Shown here: in pieces, positions 10,548 through 18,406 of the stretch
How positions within the stretch are numbered: position 1 is the first letter of the stretch
How the letters are laid out: each line of letters opens with the position of its first letter
From: CAWBVG01 sp963792175
GTDB taxonomy: Bacteria > Acidobacteriota > Vicinamibacteria > Vicinamibacterales > CAVVIG01
Direction: 5' to 3'
NCBI GenBank assembly: GCA_963792175.1
Contig: CAWBVG010000030.1
Location: forward strand, 1-64,000
Length of the DNA: 64,000 nucleotides
Position numbers and translations under genes: made by a program
Notes under the pieces: generated by a model
What the model was told of the DNA's origin: nothing
Databases searched by the model: none
What the model saw: only the letters and a program-made list of their open reading frames with translations

Positions 10548-10679
10548 AGCCACCTGAATACCGCCGACGCCATGCGCCAAGCCAGCATCAGCGAGTTGCG
10601 TGCTCGACACGCGCGGGGAGAGAGAGCACGCCTCCATGTCGACTGGGCGGGGTTTGTCGCGGCGGGCGACTGGCGATAA
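10548..10679 (+). pseudogene. CHAT-domain C-terminal remnant
   Basis: About 43 codons reading HLNTADAMRQASISELRARH and ending WAGFVAAGDWR then stop. This matches the C terminus of the TPR-CHAT gene on the other strand (TADAVRQASL..WASFVAAGDWH) but is not identical. No other part of a CHAT protein can be recognised upstream on this strand. It is a fragment of a second, divergent CHAT gene, facing away from the cluster. Confidence 0.7.
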
Positions 10680-10747
10680 GCCGCGGAGCGGCGACTTGTC
10701 GGCCCGGCGAGACTCGTGGCTAACCTCGCCGGGCTCCAGGTCCGCGG

Positions 10748-11145
10748 CTAGCGCGGATAAATGAACTGACGTCCCATCCGATCGCCCTTGCGGGTACCAC
10801 GCCAGAATGGGCACGGCTTTTCCCGGGATCGGCTTCGCCCAGCAGCACCGGCCAATCGCCCAGGTTTTCCGGCCGCTCCACCATGTTCGTGAACCCGGCG
10901 TAGTACACCTGCCGGTAGTCTTCCTTCGCGCGCACCCGCACGACGTTGCTGCCGGACTCGGGGTTCGCCACCTCGAACACGTACGTCCCCGGCTCGAGGG
11001 TCACGCCGGGGAGGCTCACCGTCCGTTTGAACGTCAACGCCGTCTGTCGATGCATCGGATCCCACGGGATCTCCGGCGCCGCTGCCGCCGCGACCACACC
11101 GAGGATCACACCGCACGCCGCCAAGACCGCCTTGCGCCTGGTCAT
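10748..11145 (-). CDS. Small secreted protein of unknown function (frameshifted)
   Basis: Start ATG 11145 with GGAGA upstream. A signal peptide (AVLAACGVILGVVAAAAA) precedes a beta-rich segment with LTFKRTVSLPGVTLEPGTYVFEVANP and VVRVRAKEDYRQVYYAGFTN. The 3' end passes through two more frames (PILAWYPQGRSDG, then MGRQFIYPR and stop at 10748), so two single-base indels lie between about 10760 and 10840. The pattern 'tone, GTYVFEV, QFIYP end' recurs in small exported acidobacterial proteins of unknown role. It stands alone between divergent or unrelated genes. Confidence 0.6.
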
Positions 11146-11240
11146 TGGACATCTCCTTTTCTGAACAGAACAACGTCCGCAGGAGACAGAACCAACAGCC
11201 GCCGAAAGCGCAGGAGGCGATCGCGGAACGAAGCAGACGA

Positions 11241-11669
11241 TTAGCGCTGGAGCAGGGAAAGGCCGAGCAGGCAGAGCACGACACCGGCGACTTTGATCGC
11301 CGTGATCGATTCGCCGAAGAGCGCCGCGCCAATCGGCATCAGCAGGATCGCCACCAGACCGTTGGTGATCACCGAAGCGATGGAGACAGGCCACGCGGCG
11401 CGGTAGGTGAGCAGAAACCCGAGTTCAATCAGGAGCGCGCCGAGTCCGACCGCGACGACGGCAGGATGCAAAAGCGGCGCGCCGGCCGGTACGACGCCGG
11501 GTCGTGCCAGGGCATAGATGACGACGCTGGCGAGCAGCGCCGCTGCGTACACGCCGATGACCGACGCCATCGGGTCGAACGTCCTCGGCACCGATTTCGC
11601 CGCGACGTGATACACCAGGCTGCCGCTGACGACGAGGATCAGCGGAGCGACAACGGCGAATCTCGACAT
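11241..11669 (-). CDS. Half-size EamA/DMT-type membrane transporter
   Basis: A 142-residue integral membrane protein with about four to five helices and an ending typical of EamA/DMT permeases (GAALFGESITAIKVAGVVLCLLGLSLLQ). Full-length DMT exporters have two such halves, so it would have to act as a dimer like small multidrug resistance proteins. The start ATG (11669) overlaps the stop of the upstream regulator as TGATG, showing translational coupling. It is probably the target of that regulator. The substrate is unknown, perhaps an amine or amino-acid-like metabolite. Confidence 0.75.
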   Translation of the reverse strand: MSRFAVVAPLILVVSGSLVYHVAAKSVPRTFDPMASVIGVYAAALLASVVIYALARPGVVPAGAPLLHPAVVAVGLGALLIELGFLLTYRAAWPVSIASVITNGLVAILLMPIGAALFGESITAIKVAGVVLCLLGLSLLQR

Positions 11670-12280
11670 CACCGGCGAGACCTCCTCTCCGACGGATGGC
11701 GCGCGTCGCGGCCGCGCGTGTGCCACTCCGCGACGACCATCATGAAATGTGCGGGGTGGCGGCCTTCGCACGCGTACGCATGCGGGCGATCGGTATGCGC
11801 GACCGCCGAGCCGCCGGTTTCGATCACGTAGCTGACATCGCCAAACGCCAGCGCGAGCCGGCCGCGCACGACGTGCAGCAGTTCCTGCGTCCCTTGTGGA
11901 TGGGCGGGCGCGTCGTACCGTTCGCCTGGCTTCAGCTCCCAGCGCCACAGCTCCAGCATGTCCGGTCCGGCGGATCCGACGAGCAGCGTCGCGGAGCCGC
12001 CCTTCGGCCCCCGCCACAGGAGCCGCGGCGCCGACGCCGGCATCACCTCGGCCGGATGTTGGCCGGCCACTTGAACGAGGTCCGCGACCGATGCGCCGAG
12101 CGCGGCCGCCACCTTGCACAGCGTGGCGATGGAGGGATTCGCCTGGCCGCTTTCGATCTGGACGAGCATGCCCTTGCTGACGCCGGCGAGCGTGGCGAGG
12201 CGATCGAGCGACAGCCGCTGGTCGCGCCGGCGGTCGCGGATGCGGCCGGACACGATCTCGAGCAGCTGGCGTTCCTTCAC
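11669..12280 (-). CDS. XRE-family transcriptional regulator with C-terminal cupin
   Basis: A 203-residue regulator. Seen: an N-terminal helix-turn-helix of the XRE type (LSLDRLATLAGVSKGMLVQIESGQANPSIATLCKVAAALGAS, residues about 23-65) and a C-terminal cupin (ELKPGERYDAPAHPQGTQELLHVVRGRLAL, about 115-150). In this family the cupin senses a small ligand. It is the first gene of a two-gene operon with the EamA-type transporter. An inverted repeat in its promoter (12302-12316) is a likely autoregulatory site. Confidence 0.85.
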   Translation of the reverse strand: MKERQLLEIVSGRIRDRRRDQRLSLDRLATLAGVSKGMLVQIESGQANPSIATLCKVAAALGASVADLVQVAGQHPAEVMPASAPRLLWRGPKGGSATLLVGSAGPDMLELWRWELKPGERYDAPAHPQGTQELLHVVRGRLALAFGDVSYVIETGGSAVAHTDRPHAYACEGRHPAHFMMVVAEWHTRGRDARHPSERRSRR

Positions 12281-12301
12281 AACCCGATCAATACAACATA
12301 C

Positions 12302-12316
12302 TGACCGTTTCGGTCA
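12302..12316. promoter_or_regulatory. Likely operator of the XRE-cupin regulator
   Basis: TGACCG-TTT-CGGTCA is a perfect 6-bp inverted repeat. A third half-site TGACCG follows at 12323. It lies 22 bases upstream of the regulator's start codon, in an AT-rich stretch with ACATACTG and CAATATAATG, so binding would block the promoter. Confidence 0.65.
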
Positions 12317-12376
12317 ATATAATGACCGTCGGCGACGGCCTGCCGCGGCGGGGCGAACCGCGCGCGGCACTCGTCG

Positions 12377-12871
12377 TTACTGTTTGGGCTGGCGCTGATA
12401 CACGCCGACGGTCTCGGCGGTGCCGATGACGTGCCCCTGCATCGCCTTTTCGACGTCGGCTTTGGTGGCCCCGGCCTGTAACCCCAACGTCGGCACGTCG
12501 AGCGCCGAGAGCATGAAGTGATAGTGATGCGAGCCGGTTGGCGGACACGGTCCGCCGTAACCCGGGCGCCGGAACCCGCTGTTCCCCGACACGCCGACCG
12601 AGCCCGCCTGGAAGTTCTCGGGCAGTTGCGTCGTCGCCGCCGGGATGTCGAAGAGCACCCAGTGCGTGAAGCCGCCGGGCATCGGCGCGTCGGGATCGTG
12701 CATGATCAGCACGAACGACTTCGCGCCAGCTGGCGCGTCTTTCCAGGCCAGCTCGGGCGACGGGTTTTGTAGACCCGCGTCGCAGGTGAACTTCGACGGG
12801 ATATTGCCGCCCTCGGTGAAGGCGGGACTCGAAATCGTAAACACGGCTGCCACCATCAGAAAGCCGAACAT
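12377..12871 (-). CDS. PEBP family protein (YbhB/YbcL-like)
   Basis: A 164-residue phosphatidylethanolamine-binding-fold protein. Seen: the signature DPDAPMPGGFTHWVLFDIP and the second conserved block RRPGYGGPCPPTGSHHYHFMLSALD. The N terminus (MFGFLMVAAVFTISSPAF) can act as a short signal peptide. Bacterial members bind small anions or phospholipid head groups; no specific role can be given. It is transcribed downstream of the ADOP permease gene, separated by a palindromic repeat. Confidence 0.9.
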   Translation of the reverse strand: MFGFLMVAAVFTISSPAFTEGGNIPSKFTCDAGLQNPSPELAWKDAPAGAKSFVLIMHDPDAPMPGGFTHWVLFDIPAATTQLPENFQAGSVGVSGNSGFRRPGYGGPCPPTGSHHYHFMLSALDVPTLGLQAGATKADVEKAMQGHVIGTAETVGVYQRQPKQ

Positions 12872-12885
12872 GCGACGCTCCTCGA

Positions 12886-12901
12886 CAGCCCTCGAGGGCT
12901 G
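12886..12901. repeat. REP-like palindrome
   Basis: CAGCCCTCGAGGGCTG is a perfect 16-bp palindrome between the ADOP stop and the PEBP start. With its flank (minus strand GGAGTAGCGCAGCCCTCGA) it resembles the element at 16018-16040, so both probably belong to one interspersed family. Confidence 0.6.
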
Positions 12902-12903
12902 CG

Positions 12904-15564
12904 CTACTCCGATTGCAGCGCGCGAGTCGGGTCAACTGTGGCGGCGCGCCGTGCCGGTACGGCGCTCGCCACGAGCGCCACACCGAGGAGTGTCGCCACG
13001 ACCGCGGCGATCGTCAAGGGGTCGGTGCTGCTGACCTGGAAGAGCTGGCTCGCCAGTACCCGGCTGGCCGCCGTTGCGGCCAGGATGCCCAGGACCGCGC
13101 CGACCGCGACGGGACGCATGGCCTGCGACAGGATCAGCCGGACGACGCTGCCGCGCGTCGCTCCGAGCGCCATCCGCACGCCGATCTCCTGTGTGCGCTG
13201 GCTGACGTAGTAGGCGATGACCCCGTAGATCCCGCTCGCGGCGAGGAGCAATCCGACGCCGCCGAGGAGGCTGAGCAGTACCGTGTTGAACCGCGCGGTC
13301 GCTAACGATCCGGAGAGGCGCTGCTCCATGGTCCGTACGTCGAACAGCGGCAAGTCGCGATCGACGGTCATCACCGCGGCGCTCAGCGGCTTGATCAGCG
13401 CGGAGGGATCGCCCGGGGTCCGCGCGACGATGTACAGCGTGCGGAACCAGCTCCAGACGACGTCCGGCACCTGCGCCAGCGGGAGATAGAACTCCGGTCC
13501 TGGCGACAGCGCCGGCCCGCGCGATCGGATGTCGCCGGCGATGCCGACGATAGTCTTCAGCGCCTGCGGGCCCGGCTCACAGCAGTTGATACGCTTGCCG
13601 ATGGGATCCTGTCCGGGAAATGCGAGCGCGGCCAGTCGTGCGCTGACGATCATGACCCGCGGCCCATCACGCCGATCGCCGTCGTCGAAGTTGCGGCCTT
13701 TGACAATCGGTACGCCCATGGTGGTGAAGAAGTCGGGCGTGATGACGCGCAGCGTGCTCGAGATCTGGTTCGCCGCGTTCGGCTCGCGGCCTTCCGGGAC
13801 GAGACCGTTGGATCCGCCGCCGCTGCCCATTGCGGCAAACGACGTGATGGCCGCGGCCGAGACGCCCGGGATGGCGACGGCGGCATCGTGAATCTGCCGC
13901 AGCGTCTCGGCCACCCGTGCCGGCTCGTTGTAGACGGTGACCGGCAACGTGATACGAGCGCTCAACACGCCGCGCGGTTCGAATCCGGTTGCCGTGTGCT
14001 GCAGCGCGATGGCGCTGCGAATCAACAGGCCGGCGCCGACCAGCAGCAGCAGCGACAGCGCCACTTCGGCGACGATCAGCGCGGCTCGCAGGCGATCGCG
14101 CCGTCCGCCGGTCGATCCGCGCCCGCCGTCACGAAGGCCGTTCTGCAGGTCGCGGCGCCGCGACAATCGCAGCGCGGGCGCCAGGCCGCACAGCACGCTG
14201 CTGGCCAGCGCGATCGCGATCGCGAAACCGAACGCCACTGGATCGATGCGCGCCTGTTCGAGCCGGGGCACGTCGCTCGGACTCCACGCGACGACCGCCG
14301 TGACGAAGGCGCGCGCGATGAACAGCCCTGCCACCGCTGCGCTCATCGCGAGCACGAGGCTTTCGGTGAGCAGTTGGCGCACGATGCGCCATTGGCCGGC
14401 GCCGAGCGCGGTTCGGAGGGCAATCTCGCGCGCCCGGACGGCGCCGCGCGCCAGCAGCAGGTTGGCGACGTTGCCACAGGCGATGAGCAACACGACGCCG
14501 ACGGCAGCCAGCAGCGTCAGCAGCCGTTGCCGGTAGTCGCCGATGAACTGTTCGACGAACGGCACGGTGCCGAAGCTGATTGTCTCGTCGTCTTTTGGAA
14601 AATCGCGCCGCAGGCGCATCGCGACAGCGTCGAGTTGACTCTGGACCTGGCGTCGCGTCACGCCCGGCTTCAATCGTCCATAGACGGTGAGATAGTGCTC
14701 GTCGTGCGTGGCCCGCTGCTGCGGTGTAAACGCGATCGGCGTCCAGAGCTCTTCGCTGTCCGTGGTCAGATCGAACGACTCGGGCATCACGCCCAACAGA
14801 TGGTAGGGAACGCCGTTCATTCGGACCGTCCGTCCGACGACCTCACTCGTCGCGCCAAAGCGCCGGACCCACAGGCGATGGCTCAGCACGACGACGCGAT
14901 CGTTACCGGGTTGATCCTCGTCTGCCGTGAAGGTGCGTCCCAGGATCGGCTGGACGCCCATGACCTCGAAGTAGTTTGCCGTGACGCGCGCGCCGACGAT
15001 GCGTTCCGGCGTCGACTCGTCGGCCAGGTTGAAGTTCGCGTAGTTCAGCGCCGAGAGACCATGTTCGAAGTCCGGGATGGCGGCGTTCGTGTCCACGTAG
15101 TTGCCGACCGACATCACGTGCGGCGCGCCCTGGTAGATCTCGCCGACCAGCATCAACCGCGACGGATCGCGTAGCGGGAGTGGCTGCAGGACGACGGCGT
15201 AGACGGCGCTGAAGATGGCGGTCGTGCCGCCGATGCCCAGCGCCAGCGTGAGAACGGCGACTGCCGCGAAGCCGGGATTCTTCCGGAGCTGGCGAATCGT
15301 GAAGGCCAGATCCTGCATCAGCTCGCCGAAGTACTGCTGGCGTTCCATTTGGCGGTTTCTCCTTGTGCCAAGCGAGTGGAGGGTCGTCCGCATCCGGCCG
15401 AGGTCGCCGAACCGGCGCTCGGCGGTCCGGCGCGCCAATTGCGGATCCATGCCGTGTGCGATGTACTCGCGGGTGCGCATCTCGAGGTGGAAGGCGAGTT
15501 CTTCGTCCACCTCGTCGCCAACCCGCGGCCGCCAGAACACACGGTTAAAAACTTCAAGGGTCAA
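12904..15564 (-). CDS. ADOP-family ABC-type permease (duplicated MacB/FtsX)
   Basis: An 886-residue membrane protein. Seen: a cytosolic N-terminal ADOP segment (DEELAFHLEMRTREYIAHGMDP), the first membrane helix after IRQLRKNPGFAAVAVLTLALGIG, a MacB-type periplasmic domain, three FtsX helices (GVVLLIACGNVANLLLARGA), then a second periplasmic domain and FtsX module ending ARRAATVDPTRALQSE. The duplication and the lack of a neighbouring ATPase gene define the acidobacterial duplicated orphan permeases. It follows a PadR gene with 15 bases between, the usual arrangement. Substrate is unknown; export of peptides or toxins, or mechanotransmission, is possible. Confidence 0.93.
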   Translation of the reverse strand: MTLEVFNRVFWRPRVGDEVDEELAFHLEMRTREYIAHGMDPQLARRTAERRFGDLGRMRTTLHSLGTRRNRQMERQQYFGELMQDLAFTIRQLRKNPGFAAVAVLTLALGIGGTTAIFSAVYAVVLQPLPLRDPSRLMLVGEIYQGAPHVMSVGNYVDTNAAIPDFEHGLSALNYANFNLADESTPERIVGARVTANYFEVMGVQPILGRTFTADEDQPGNDRVVVLSHRLWVRRFGATSEVVGRTVRMNGVPYHLLGVMPESFDLTTDSEELWTPIAFTPQQRATHDEHYLTVYGRLKPGVTRRQVQSQLDAVAMRLRRDFPKDDETISFGTVPFVEQFIGDYRQRLLTLLAAVGVVLLIACGNVANLLLARGAVRAREIALRTALGAGQWRIVRQLLTESLVLAMSAAVAGLFIARAFVTAVVAWSPSDVPRLEQARIDPVAFGFAIAIALASSVLCGLAPALRLSRRRDLQNGLRDGGRGSTGGRRDRLRAALIVAEVALSLLLLVGAGLLIRSAIALQHTATGFEPRGVLSARITLPVTVYNEPARVAETLRQIHDAAVAIPGVSAAAITSFAAMGSGGGSNGLVPEGREPNAANQISSTLRVITPDFFTTMGVPIVKGRNFDDGDRRDGPRVMIVSARLAALAFPGQDPIGKRINCCEPGPQALKTIVGIAGDIRSRGPALSPGPEFYLPLAQVPDVVWSWFRTLYIVARTPGDPSALIKPLSAAVMTVDRDLPLFDVRTMEQRLSGSLATARFNTVLLSLLGGVGLLLAASGIYGVIAYYVSQRTQEIGVRMALGATRGSVVRLILSQAMRPVAVGAVLGILAATAASRVLASQLFQVSSTDPLTIAAVVATLLGVALVASAVPARRAATVDPTRALQSE

Positions 15565-15579
15565 TCCTAGGTTCTAAGG

Positions 15580-15912
15580 TCAGTTCGTCAACAGCACGCG
15601 CGAGATGGCGGCGGCAAAGCGGCTCCACTCGGCGGTTTGCGCCGCGAGATGCCGGCGCCCTTTTGGAGTGAGCCGGTAGAACTTCGCGCGCCGGCCAAGT
15701 TCCGACAGCCCCCATTCGGCCTCGATCCAGCCCTTCTTCTCCATGCGGTACAGGGCGGGATACAGCGACCCTTCCTCGACCGCCACCACCTCCTGTGTCG
15801 TTTCTTCGATCGCGCGGGCAATCGCGTAGCCGTGGCGGCGGCCGCCCGCCAGGGTCTTGAGGACCAGCGCGTCCAGGGTGCCGTGGAGGAGTTCGGGAGA
15901 CGGGTTCGCCAT
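15580..15912 (-). CDS. PadR-family transcriptional regulator
   Basis: A 110-residue winged-helix repressor: LLHGTLDALVLKTLAGGRRHGYAIARAIEE, then VEEGSLYPALYRMEKKGWIEAEWG, the PadR recognition region, and YRLTPKGRRHL. PadR proteins usually repress the transporter gene next to them and release DNA on binding a small molecule. It is the first gene of an operon with the ADOP permease. An inverted repeat touching its start codon (15914-15928) suggests self-repression. Confidence 0.92.
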   Translation of the reverse strand: MANPSPELLHGTLDALVLKTLAGGRRHGYAIARAIEETTQEVVAVEEGSLYPALYRMEKKGWIEAEWGLSELGRRAKFYRLTPKGRRHLAAQTAEWSRFAAAISRVLLTN

Positions 15913-15913
15913 G

Positions 15914-15928
15914 CCTAGATAATCAAGG
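15914..15928. promoter_or_regulatory. Likely PadR operator
   Basis: CCTAGAT-A-ATCAAGG is an inverted repeat with six of seven bases matching, immediately upstream of the padR start codon. A related palindromic run CCTAGGTTCTAAGG lies between padR and the permease gene (about 15568-15581). Confidence 0.55.
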
Positions 15929-16022
15929 TATCACGTCATGAGACGGGCGGTCGTGACAATTGGTTGCGTTCGCCTTTTCGGTTGAAACGGGAAAAGGATG
16001 GGCGTAGCCTTCCAGTCGGAGC

Positions 16023-16040
16023 GCAGGCCTCGAAGCCTGC
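16023..16040. repeat. REP-like hairpin
   Basis: GCAGGC-CTCGAA-GCCTGC, a 6-bp stem with a 6-base loop, lies in the leader of the HD-like gene. Its flank GGAGCGCAGGCCTCGA resembles the palindrome at 12886. Confidence 0.6.
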
Positions 16041-16073
16041 CCGGCCCTCAGTCTGTCCGTTTCTGGAGGTCAC

Positions 16074-16889
16074 ATGGAGATCGATCGACGAGCGTTCATC
16101 GCGAGTCTCGGAGGTCCTGCCGCGGTCGCCCTCATGGACCATGAGGCGAAGGCCGAAGCGCTCGAGCACTACATGGAAGACAAGCTGGACGAGATGGTCG
16201 CGGCCCAGCAGCCCGAGAAGTTCCCGACGGTGGCCGAGATCGAAGCCCAGATCGAGACGCGGCCGTTCCGGCGCGGCACCGGCTCCGTGTTCACCGGCGC
16301 CCGTGGACAGAACGTCAAGAAGATTGAGCCGATGCCGGACAAGCCGACGTTGCAGGACTTCTTCCGGCTGCGTTTCGCGCCGGCGAACCACGTCCTGCAG
16401 AGCGCGACCCGCGCGATGAAGACCGGCATGTCCGAGGAGATCATCCTGGCGTGCCTCCTCCACGACTGCGTCCTGTCGCTCATCAAGCCGGACCACGGCT
16501 GGTGGGGCGCGCAGTTGTTCGAGCCGTACATCCCGGAGAAGAGCGCCTTCGCCATCCGCTATCACCAGACGCTGCGCTTCTATCCGGATACGGAAGCCGG
16601 CTACGAGTACCCGGATCAGTACTACCGGATCTTCGGGCACGACTACACGCCGCCGAAGTACATCGAAGACACCTACAAGATGCTGAAGAACCACAAGTGG
16701 TACATGGAGCCGCGACTCGTGACGGTGAACGATCTCTACGCGTTCGACCCCAACGCGAAGGTGTCGATCGAGCCGTTCGAGGACATCATCGGCCGCCACT
16801 TCAAGCAGCCGAAAGAGGGGCTCGGCTACGACAACAGCTCGAGCGCGCACATGTGGCGGACGCTCGCTCGTCCGGACAATCCGCTGTAA
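16074..16889 (+). CDS. HD-domain-like protein with Tat-like N terminus
   Basis: A 271-residue protein. Seen: an N terminus MEIDRRAFIASLGGPAAVA that looks like a short twin-arginine signal, and an HD-type core (LACLLHDCVLSLIKPDHGWW, then RYHQTLRFYP and DLYAFDPN). HD proteins are metal-dependent phosphohydrolases or oxygenases of the myo-inositol oxygenase fold. I cannot assign the reaction. The start is supported by GGAGG at 16064. A G-rich/C-rich word-repeat hairpin separates it from the next gene. Confidence 0.6.
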   Translation: MEIDRRAFIASLGGPAAVALMDHEAKAEALEHYMEDKLDEMVAAQQPEKFPTVAEIEAQIETRPFRRGTGSVFTGARGQNVKKIEPMPDKPTLQDFFRLRFAPANHVLQSATRAMKTGMSEEIILACLLHDCVLSLIKPDHGWWGAQLFEPYIPEKSAFAIRYHQTLRFYPDTEAGYEYPDQYYRIFGHDYTPPKYIEDTYKMLKNHKWYMEPRLVTVNDLYAFDPNAKVSIEPFEDIIGRHFKQPKEGLGYDNSSSAHMWRTLARPDNPL

Positions 16890-16990
16890 GAACTCTGTCG
16901 GGACTGGGGACTAGGGGACTGGGGACTACCGGTCTGCTGTAGTCTTGAGTCCCCAGGTCCCCATGTCCCCAGTCCCCTGCTGGATCACCG
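16890..16990. repeat. Stutter hairpin, GGGGACT word
   Basis: The left arm 16900-16927 has four G-runs spaced by ACT or ACTA. The right arm 16949-16977 has four C-runs (GTCCCCAGGTCCCC and so on), so the two can pair over about 28 bases with a 21-base loop. The G arm alone could form a G-quadruplex. It fills the spacer between the HD-like gene and the next gene. Confidence 0.8.
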
Positions 16991-17431
16991 ATGCTGAAGG
17001 CGTTCAGTGCATCTCTTTTGCTGGCAGCGCTCGCGGCGGCCGCCGCGGCGCAGGCGGGCAAGGCCCAGACGGTCAACGGGCTGCAGATGACCGTCGCCGG
17101 CGTCAAACTGATGGAGAAAGCGGGCCTTCGCGACTGTCCGCCCGGGACGAATACGGTGAATGCCGTGCAGCGTCCCGGGGATCAGTTGTCTGTCGTCACC
17201 GTCGCGTTCAAGGTGCTTCCCGATTTCAAACCGCGTCCGCCGGGCACGATGAAGCGCCCGGTGGCGACCTCGGCCGATGGCACGGCCTACAACACCTCGG
17301 TGCAGTTCGTCGACGTCGGGTCGGTGCCGGAATATTCGTGCGATTTTGTGTATCGCGTCCCCAGCGGTACGGTCCTCAAGACGCTGCAGATCGAGGACGC
17401 GAAGTTCGACCTCCCTGCCCTCGACAAATGA
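16991..17431 (+). CDS. Small secreted protein of unknown function
   Basis: 146 residues, starting with a clear signal peptide (LKAFSASLLLAALAAAAAAQA). The mature part resembles a DUF4352-like immunoglobulin-type fold: QTVNGLQMTVAGVKLME at the start, VNAVQRPGDQLSVVTVAFKVLP in the middle, and YRVPSGTVLKTLQIEDAKFDLP at the end. Two cysteines (GLRDCPPG, EYSCDF) could form a disulfide. I do not recognise a specific function. Confidence 0.7.
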   Translation: MLKAFSASLLLAALAAAAAAQAGKAQTVNGLQMTVAGVKLMEKAGLRDCPPGTNTVNAVQRPGDQLSVVTVAFKVLPDFKPRPPGTMKRPVATSADGTAYNTSVQFVDVGSVPEYSCDFVYRVPSGTVLKTLQIEDAKFDLPALDK

Positions 17432-17435
17432 AAGC

Positions 17436-17454
17436 GTCCGGGCTGAAACCGGAC
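17436..17454. repeat. GTCCGG/CCGGAC hairpin
   Basis: GTCCGG-GCTGAAA-CCGGAC directly follows the stop codon of the secreted protein gene. The ends match those of the element inserted at 2016-2066. Confidence 0.6.
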
Positions 17455-17478
17455 AGACCGTACCCGCCACTCACCTAC

Positions 17479-17492
17479 AAGGCGTACGCCTT
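17479..17492. repeat. Perfect 14-bp palindrome
   Basis: AAGGCGTACGCCTT lies 17 bases upstream of the PP2C start codon. It could be a protein-binding site or a relic of an interspersed palindrome; nothing else marks its function. Confidence 0.45.
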
Positions 17493-17509
17493 GAGGATTT
17501 GCGTGCTCC

Positions 17510-18319
17510 GTGCTGGTTGCGTACGGCATCACTGACAAAGGGCGCGTGCGGCCCACCAACGAGGACTGCTTCGCGATCCTCGAGCCTCTTGGCTTCTGCG
17601 TGATCGCGGACGGCATGGGCGGTCACAATGCGGGCGAGGTCGCCTCCCGTCTTGTGGTCGACACGGTGGTCGAAGTCGTTCAGCAACGGAGCGCGGCGGC
17701 TTCAGCCGAGCGGTCGCGCGCGCTCGAAGGCTCCGCGCTCCAGGCCGTCGACAGTGCCCTTCATCCGTTCGGCCGCGATCCCGCAGTCTCCGAAGAGGGC
17801 AACCTCCTCCGCACCGCGATTCTCCTCGCGAACGCGCAAGTCCTCGAGACCGCGACGATGGCGACGCAGTATGCCGGGATGGGCACGACCGTCGTCGCGG
17901 CCCTCGCGGTCGACGGGCGGCTCATCGTCGCCTCGGTGGGCGACAGTCGTCTGTATCTGTATACCGGCGATCGCCTTCGCCAGCTGACCTCGGACGACTC
18001 GTGGGTGGCGACCGTGCTGGCGAGCGATCCCAAGGCCGATCCGCTGCTGCTGCAGCATCACCCGATGCGCAACGCGCTGACGAACGTCGTCGGCGCGCGG
18101 TCGCACACCGAGGTGCACGTGGTCGAGGAGCCGCTGACCGCCGGCGACCGTCTGCTGCTCACGACGGACGGTGTGCACGGCGTGGTGGCCGACGAGCAGA
18201 TCGAGCGGATGATGCGGGAAAACGACGACCCGCGCGGGGCGGCCGATCGGATTCTCGCGATGGCGCTCGCGCAGGGCAGCCGAGACAACTGTACGGTGGT
18301 TGTCGCGCGCTACGAGTGA
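17510..18319 (+). CDS. PP2C-type Ser/Thr protein phosphatase
   Basis: A 269-residue metal-dependent phosphatase of the PrpC/Stp type. Seen: GITDKGRVRPTNEDC, ADGMGGHNAGEVAS, MGTTVVAALAVDGRLIVASVGDSRLYL, LLLTTDGVHGVV and DNCTVVVARYE, which are the metal-binding and core motifs in the right order. It starts at GTG. It would reverse the action of Hanks-type kinases such as the one at 2374-4161. It stands alone and is followed by a convergent two-component operon. Confidence 0.92.
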   Translation: MLVAYGITDKGRVRPTNEDCFAILEPLGFCVIADGMGGHNAGEVASRLVVDTVVEVVQQRSAAASAERSRALEGSALQAVDSALHPFGRDPAVSEEGNLLRTAILLANAQVLETATMATQYAGMGTTVVAALAVDGRLIVASVGDSRLYLYTGDRLRQLTSDDSWVATVLASDPKADPLLLQHHPMRNALTNVVGARSHTEVHVVEEPLTAGDRLLLTTDGVHGVVADEQIERMMRENDDPRGAADRILAMALAQGSRDNCTVVVARYE

Positions 18320-18406
18320 CGACGTCTCACCACGCGGCAGCACGCGGAGCACGCGAGCAGAAGAAGACTCTTTGCGATCTCTGCGACCTCGGCGGTTACG
18401 CGTGTT
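18320..18406. repeat. Stutter spacer between convergent genes (CACGCGG / TTTGCGATC words)
   Basis: CACGCGGCAGCACGCGGAGC repeats a CACGCG word on the left, and CTTTGCGATCTCTGCGACCT repeats a second word on the right. It separates the convergent phosphatase and response regulator genes. No U-rich terminator is seen. Confidence 0.5.

Noticed and set aside
4968..10679. A CRISPR-linked (type III-E-like) role for the TPR-CHAT gene.
   Set aside because: No Cas gene or repeat array is present in the window; TPR-CHAT proteins occur widely without CRISPR.
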